From the NCBI GenBank assembly GCA_030248215.1, contig JASANG010000430.1, positions 1-64,000 of the forward strand: DNA of 64,000 nucleotides, read 5' to 3'. Shown here in pieces: positions 53,601 to 56,600 of the stretch (position 1 is the first letter of the stretch; the number at the start of each line of letters is the position of its first letter). The notes beneath the pieces were generated by a model, which made no database searches, had not been told where the DNA came from, and saw nothing but the letters and a program-made list of their open reading frames with translations. Source of the stretch: Enoplolaimus lenunculus (taxonomy: Eukaryota; Nematoda; Enoplea; Enoplida; Thoracostomopsidae). The translations under genes and the position numbers were made by a program.

Positions 53601-56600
53601 GTTGCATTAATAACGTTTAAATGGTTGAAATAACAAAAAACAAGCAGTTATCAAAATAACGAAAACGGAAAACGGATATTTACATATAGAAGCGTTGCAA
53701 TAATTTATTTTAAATATTTGGGACCAACTTTGCCATTTTTATTTCAAATTGAATGATTGCGGCATATTTGTCTTGAAAATTGGAATGATTTATAAGTAAT
53801 TGACAGCTAAGCCTTACAATAACAAAATTTCCAGTATTTCTATATTAACGGAAACGGACACTGATTTTTACCGGAAACAAACATAACGCGTTATTCCCTA
53901 CCTGGATTAAAGCGTAAAAATCCATCCGACGAACAAAAAAACTGGTACGACGCTTCGCTGTCGATGTTTTCGCGATTCTCACGCACTTGTTCATCAAACC
54001 AACCTGCCGAGGCATTAATACCTTCCAAAATTTTCGCATCTGAAATAAACTTGCAAAATTTCACCACAATCTTCAACCTAAAACCCTATTCACACGTGCA
54101 AGTTTTTTGCTGCGAGAAGTTGCAGCTGCAACTTGCATTTGCAAGTTTTGTTCAAAATCCCGTTCGAAAAAATTGCAGCTGCCAATAATTAAAGTCATAG
54201 CTTGGAATTTAGTCCACATGTGTAAATACCCGAGCAAGTTAAGTTCACTGAACTTATATCAGCCCGTATCTCATTGGCTGATGAAAAAATCCATGTTCTG
54301 CGTGCAATTTGCAGCTGCAAATTCTTGCAGCAAAAACTTGCACGTGCGAATAGGGCATAAATTTTAATGCGGCAGTTACTTCCACGTGGATGCTTAGTAT
54401 GATTTCGTCCTCGACATGACGTAAACAGCATTAAACAATTCTAAGTCTAAACCTACGTTTAAACTACGGCCTAAGTTCAAACCTAATTGGATGTCTAAAC
54501 CTACGCGTAAGCTGAATACGAAAACGAGGAAAATCATAAAAGCGACCATTATTCTCAAATGCGTACTGTAATGGCCCGTATAAGAAGGGGGTAATAAAAG
54601 GAAGGTGTCCCCATTTTGACTCCCAATCAATAGCAGTCCATATCCCTAATAAAGAGTCCGTAAGCGGATAGAGTCCCTAAACCCTAACGGATAGTTGCAG
54701 TACCGGATATGTATGAGTAACGACGGGTGGCGGAGGGCGGGTTAACTCAAATAATAATCTGTAACCGAATAACATGGCGGTACCCTCTGGAGAGGCCAAA
54801 TGAATACCAGTCCCCCCTCTTATTCGGGTCACTACAGTATATCGTCCGGCAAAAGTTTGGGACACATCAACTGAATCTTGAACGAAACATAAACCTAGAA
54901 TTTAAAATAATGGACACATTTATCATATTTGATCAGTGCTACTACGAACAAGCCGAATTTAAGGTCTGTGTCTGCCGCAGTTCGCTTGTTTGAATACCTA
55001 TTCGCTAACTGGTTATTGGTGCTACGCAATACCACAGCTGAAAATACGGCTTTTCCACGTAAAATAGAATATGTTTTTGGTTATTCTCAAACAATGAAAC
55101 GTACAATAGTGAAAATAGTTTGGTAGAAATTCTGTTTTAGACTACGTAGCGGCGAAATTTTTGCTTCTAAACTTAAAATTTTGTTTAAAAACAAGTAGTT
55201 TGACAAAATAACGAACGGAAATTCTGGCCCATGTTACTTTAACAGGCGACCAGGTATCTGGTGGGTCTATAAAAGAGTACGTTTAGATTCTAGATTACAT
55301 TTTATGCTTATACTTAGGCTTAGGCTTAGCCTTAGGAACTCATTTTTGCAACGCTTAGGCTTAGGAACACATTTTTGCAACGCTTAGGCTGAGGTTTAGG
55401 CTTAGGAATACGCTTAATCTACTGTTGCGCCCCTTACAGTTACATTGGCCGAAATTCTTCACATTAAACCAGTAAATACTGCTATAGAAAAAAATCTAAG
55501 ATATATGTATCCCTGCTAACTTCTATGCATTCACTGATAAACTGCTAAGAAATGACTTAAAATGACCCCATTACAGCTACGCTAAAATTTGTGCTAATAC
55601 CAATTAAAGTTCGTGCAACAACATATAAATACTGCTATACAATTATTATTGCTGCTATTTTACAATTATAAAAAACACATGGGTTATTACGCTATCGATC
55701 CAGCAAATCAAAATGGGACAGCATCCGCCAAAATTATTAACCCATTCCAGCATGAATATATAAAGAATTGTTCCTGATGTGTTTCCGCAAAACTTAATGA
55801 TGAAACAGCTGAAAATTCTCTTACACCAATTTTTGGCAATTTTTTGAAAAAATCCACAAGTAACTCGGTGATAAAAATTGTTTCAAATTTCGGTACCTGT
55901 TCCGGTTCCTGCATAAAATTCAATTCCTGTTCCTGTTTCGGCCAAATTTAGTTCATGTTTGAACCCTGATATATAAGGGTTCAAGTGGAATTTCTGTTCC
56001 GGAAGGAATTTCTGCAAAAATTCAATTCCTGTTCCTGTTGCTGTTCCAGCATTCAAATTTGCAGGAACCGCAAATTTTATAATTGTGCTAAATTATTCAT
56101 AATGTTCTATTATTTGAAACTGTCTTCAAACCGCGGTTATCTCGGAATAGAGTGTTTCTGCAACTAAGTAGTTTAATTTTGTTAATAAAGTGTAGGATTA
56201 AAAGTCTGATGTGTTTTCGCTAAAGTTCGTGATGAAATAGATAAAAATTCGCTTAAAACCATTTGTTGGCTAGTTTTCTAAATCCAACAGCATTTCCGCG
56301 ATGAAAATTATTTCAGATTCCGGTTCCTATTCCTGTTCCAATAAAACTTAGTTCCTGGTAGAATTCTGATAAATATGTATATATATATAAATTATATTTA
56401 TATATAATAAATATATATATCTATATATATTTATATATATAATTACGAACGTAAATATATATTTTATCGGAAATCCAATTTGAAGAGCATAGAATTTTGA
56501 CTATCGAGCGTTAGAAGATTCTACAAATCTTGTGAAGATTTTGCACTATCCATGCGCGTAATAATTGTTAAACACTGCGCAATAAGTGTATTACATATTT